Source: Actinomycetota bacterium
GTDB taxonomy: Bacteria > Actinomycetota > Actinomycetes > JACCUZ01
Direction: 5' to 3'
Assembly: GCA_030841195.1 (NCBI GenBank)
Contig: JAVEDA010000123.1
Span: 1 to 6,453, forward strand
Length of the DNA stretch: 6,453 nt
Positions 5,630 to 6,453 of this stretch are shown here, piece by piece. Within the stretch, counting starts at the first letter, position 1, and the number at the start of each line of letters is the position of its first letter. The position numbers were made by a program, and so were the translations under genes. The notes under the pieces were generated by a model, which ran no database searches, was not told the DNA's origin, and saw only the letters and a list, made by a program, of their open reading frames with translations.

Positions 5630-6453
5630 CCGAGGTCCTCGTGGGCGGGTCGGGACCTGGCGTCTCTCCACGACGGGTCCCGCGGGTGGCGGTGACCGGG
5701 CCGTGGGCCGTGATGCCCGACCTGGTCCTCCGACAGGGGCGTCGGATGCTGCAGCACCCGCTGCTGCTGTTGGGCGCGGCCTGGTTCGTGCTCGGGCACG
5801 GTTTCGGCAGCCCTTCCACGCCGTACGACCGGTACTCGGCGGTCACCGGGATGATCGCCTTCATGCTGGGCCCGGTCTCGTTCTTCGCCGCCAACCTGGT
5901 GGCGTCCTCGGACCGGCGGTGCGGCGCGGAGGAGTGGACGCCGAGCCTGCCGATGCCGGTCGTGCACCGGACCGCCGGACTGCTGCTGGCCTGTCTGGTC
6001 CCGGCCGCGGCCGTGGGGCTGCTCGAGCTGGCAGCGGTCGCGCTCTGGGGCCCGCACGAGGCGACCATGCCGTTGCTGTGGCAGCACGTGGCCAGCGTCC
6101 CCCTGGTGGTCCTCGGCGCCACCGTGCTCGGGGTCGCGGTGGCGCGGCTGCTGCCGTGGCCGGGGGTCCCGCTGGCCGTGATGGTCGGCCTGGTGGCGTT
6201 CAACGCCTCAGTGGGAGGGGACCACGGCTACCTCGGCTTCTACGTCGACTTCGCCGAGTGGACCCCGAGCAGCGCCGCCTACGCCGACGTGATCCCGCCG
6301 ATGACGCCAGGGTCGCCGTCCTGGCACCTGGTCTACCTGGCGGCGCTGTGCGGGTTGGCCGCCTGCGGCGCGTTGATGCGGGACGCCCGGCGCTGGTGGC
6401 TGCCGTTCACAGCAGGTGGCGGGCTGGGGGCACTCGTCCTGGTGGCCGGGGCG
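5626..6453 (+). CDS. ABC-2-type membrane permease (partial, runs off the right edge)
   Basis: The frame is open from ATG 5626 to the end of the window, giving 276 residues without a stop. After about 40 mostly soluble N-terminal residues come hydrophobic segments at about 43-58, 72-93, 116-139, 153-173, 178-195, 233-250 and 259-276. The loop between segments 2 and 3, SSDRRCGAEEWTPSLPMPVVHR (94-115 in all), fits the cytoplasmic coupling motif of ABC-2 permeases: basic pair, glutamates, Pro-x-x, basic residue. Its place in the helix order is the same as in the anti-sigma fusion protein. It probably forms the translocation path with that protein or as a homodimer, driven by the ATPase encoded just upstream. 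The segment at 196-232, with aromatic and acidic residues (YLGFYVDFAEW), may be a loop outside the membrane. The N-terminal stretch (3-30) is poorly conserved in appearance, so a later start such as ATG 5713 is possible. Confidence 0.87.
   Translation, partial: MTEVLVGGSGPGVSPRRVPRVAVTGPWAVMPDLVLRQGRRMLQHPLLLLGAAWFVLGHGFGSPSTPYDRYSAVTGMIAFMLGPVSFFAANLVASSDRRCGAEEWTPSLPMPVVHRTAGLLLACLVPAAAVGLLELAAVALWGPHEATMPLLWQHVASVPLVVLGATVLGVAVARLLPWPGVPLAVMVGLVAFNASVGGDHGYLGFYVDFAEWTPSSAAYADVIPPMTPGSPSWHLVYLAALCGLAACGALMRDARRWWLPFTAGGGLGALVLVAGA

Noticed and set aside
5651..5682. 7-bp inverted repeat CGGGACC/GGTCCCG at the start of the permease gene
   Set aside because: The loop is 18 bases long and the stem short. 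This is within what is expected by chance in DNA this rich in G and C.
5124..6203. Antisense open frame of 359 codons opposite the ATPase and permease
   Set aside because: It has Ser/Thr/Arg/Pro-rich composition with no domain or ribosome-binding site. The + strand genes here have clear motifs and coupled starts.

Overview
This is a high-GC window with codons strongly biased to G or C at the third position. Gene order and protein sequences point to an actinobacterium, most likely a Nocardioides-like member of the Propionibacteriales. The genus is inferred from general resemblance and was not tested. All recognisable genes lie on the + strand and are tightly packed. I see no tRNA, rRNA, CRISPR array, insertion sequence or integrase.

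Positions 1-2667 hold the end of a 2-oxoacid dehydrogenase operon. It contains the last 57 codons of E1 alpha, a complete E1 beta (174-1157) and a complete lipoylated E2 acyltransferase (1180-2667). The E1 beta resembles the actinobacterial branched-chain type (BkdB) more than classical PdhB, so I use bkd names with a caveat. E3 is not in the window.

After a 91-base gap comes a secreted protein of the Cu/Zn superoxide dismutase family (2759-3364). It keeps all four copper histidines, the disulfide cysteines and the catalytic arginine, but lacks the histidines that bind only zinc. It therefore looks like a copper-only SOD.

Only 32 bases later begins a four-gene module joined by ATGA stop/start overlaps. 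It encodes an ECF sigma factor (3397-3951), a zinc-binding anti-sigma-like protein fused to about six membrane helices (3948-4769), an ABC ATPase (4766-5629) and an ABC-2-like permease that runs off the right edge (5626-6453). The membrane part of the anti-sigma protein and the permease share the same helix order and a similar cytoplasmic motif. They may therefore be two halves of one exporter, with the anti-sigma domain fused to one half, so that transporter state could control sigma release. This is inference, but it is the most interesting system-level idea here.

The most striking non-coding signal is a perfect 20-bp inverted repeat with a 6-base loop (3671-3716). It lies inside the sigma factor gene, in the stretch encoding the linker between sigma regions 2 and 4, and a second 8-bp hairpin follows at 3742-3765. 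These structures sit in the part of the protein least constrained by function, so they may act at the RNA or DNA level or record a template-switch mutation.
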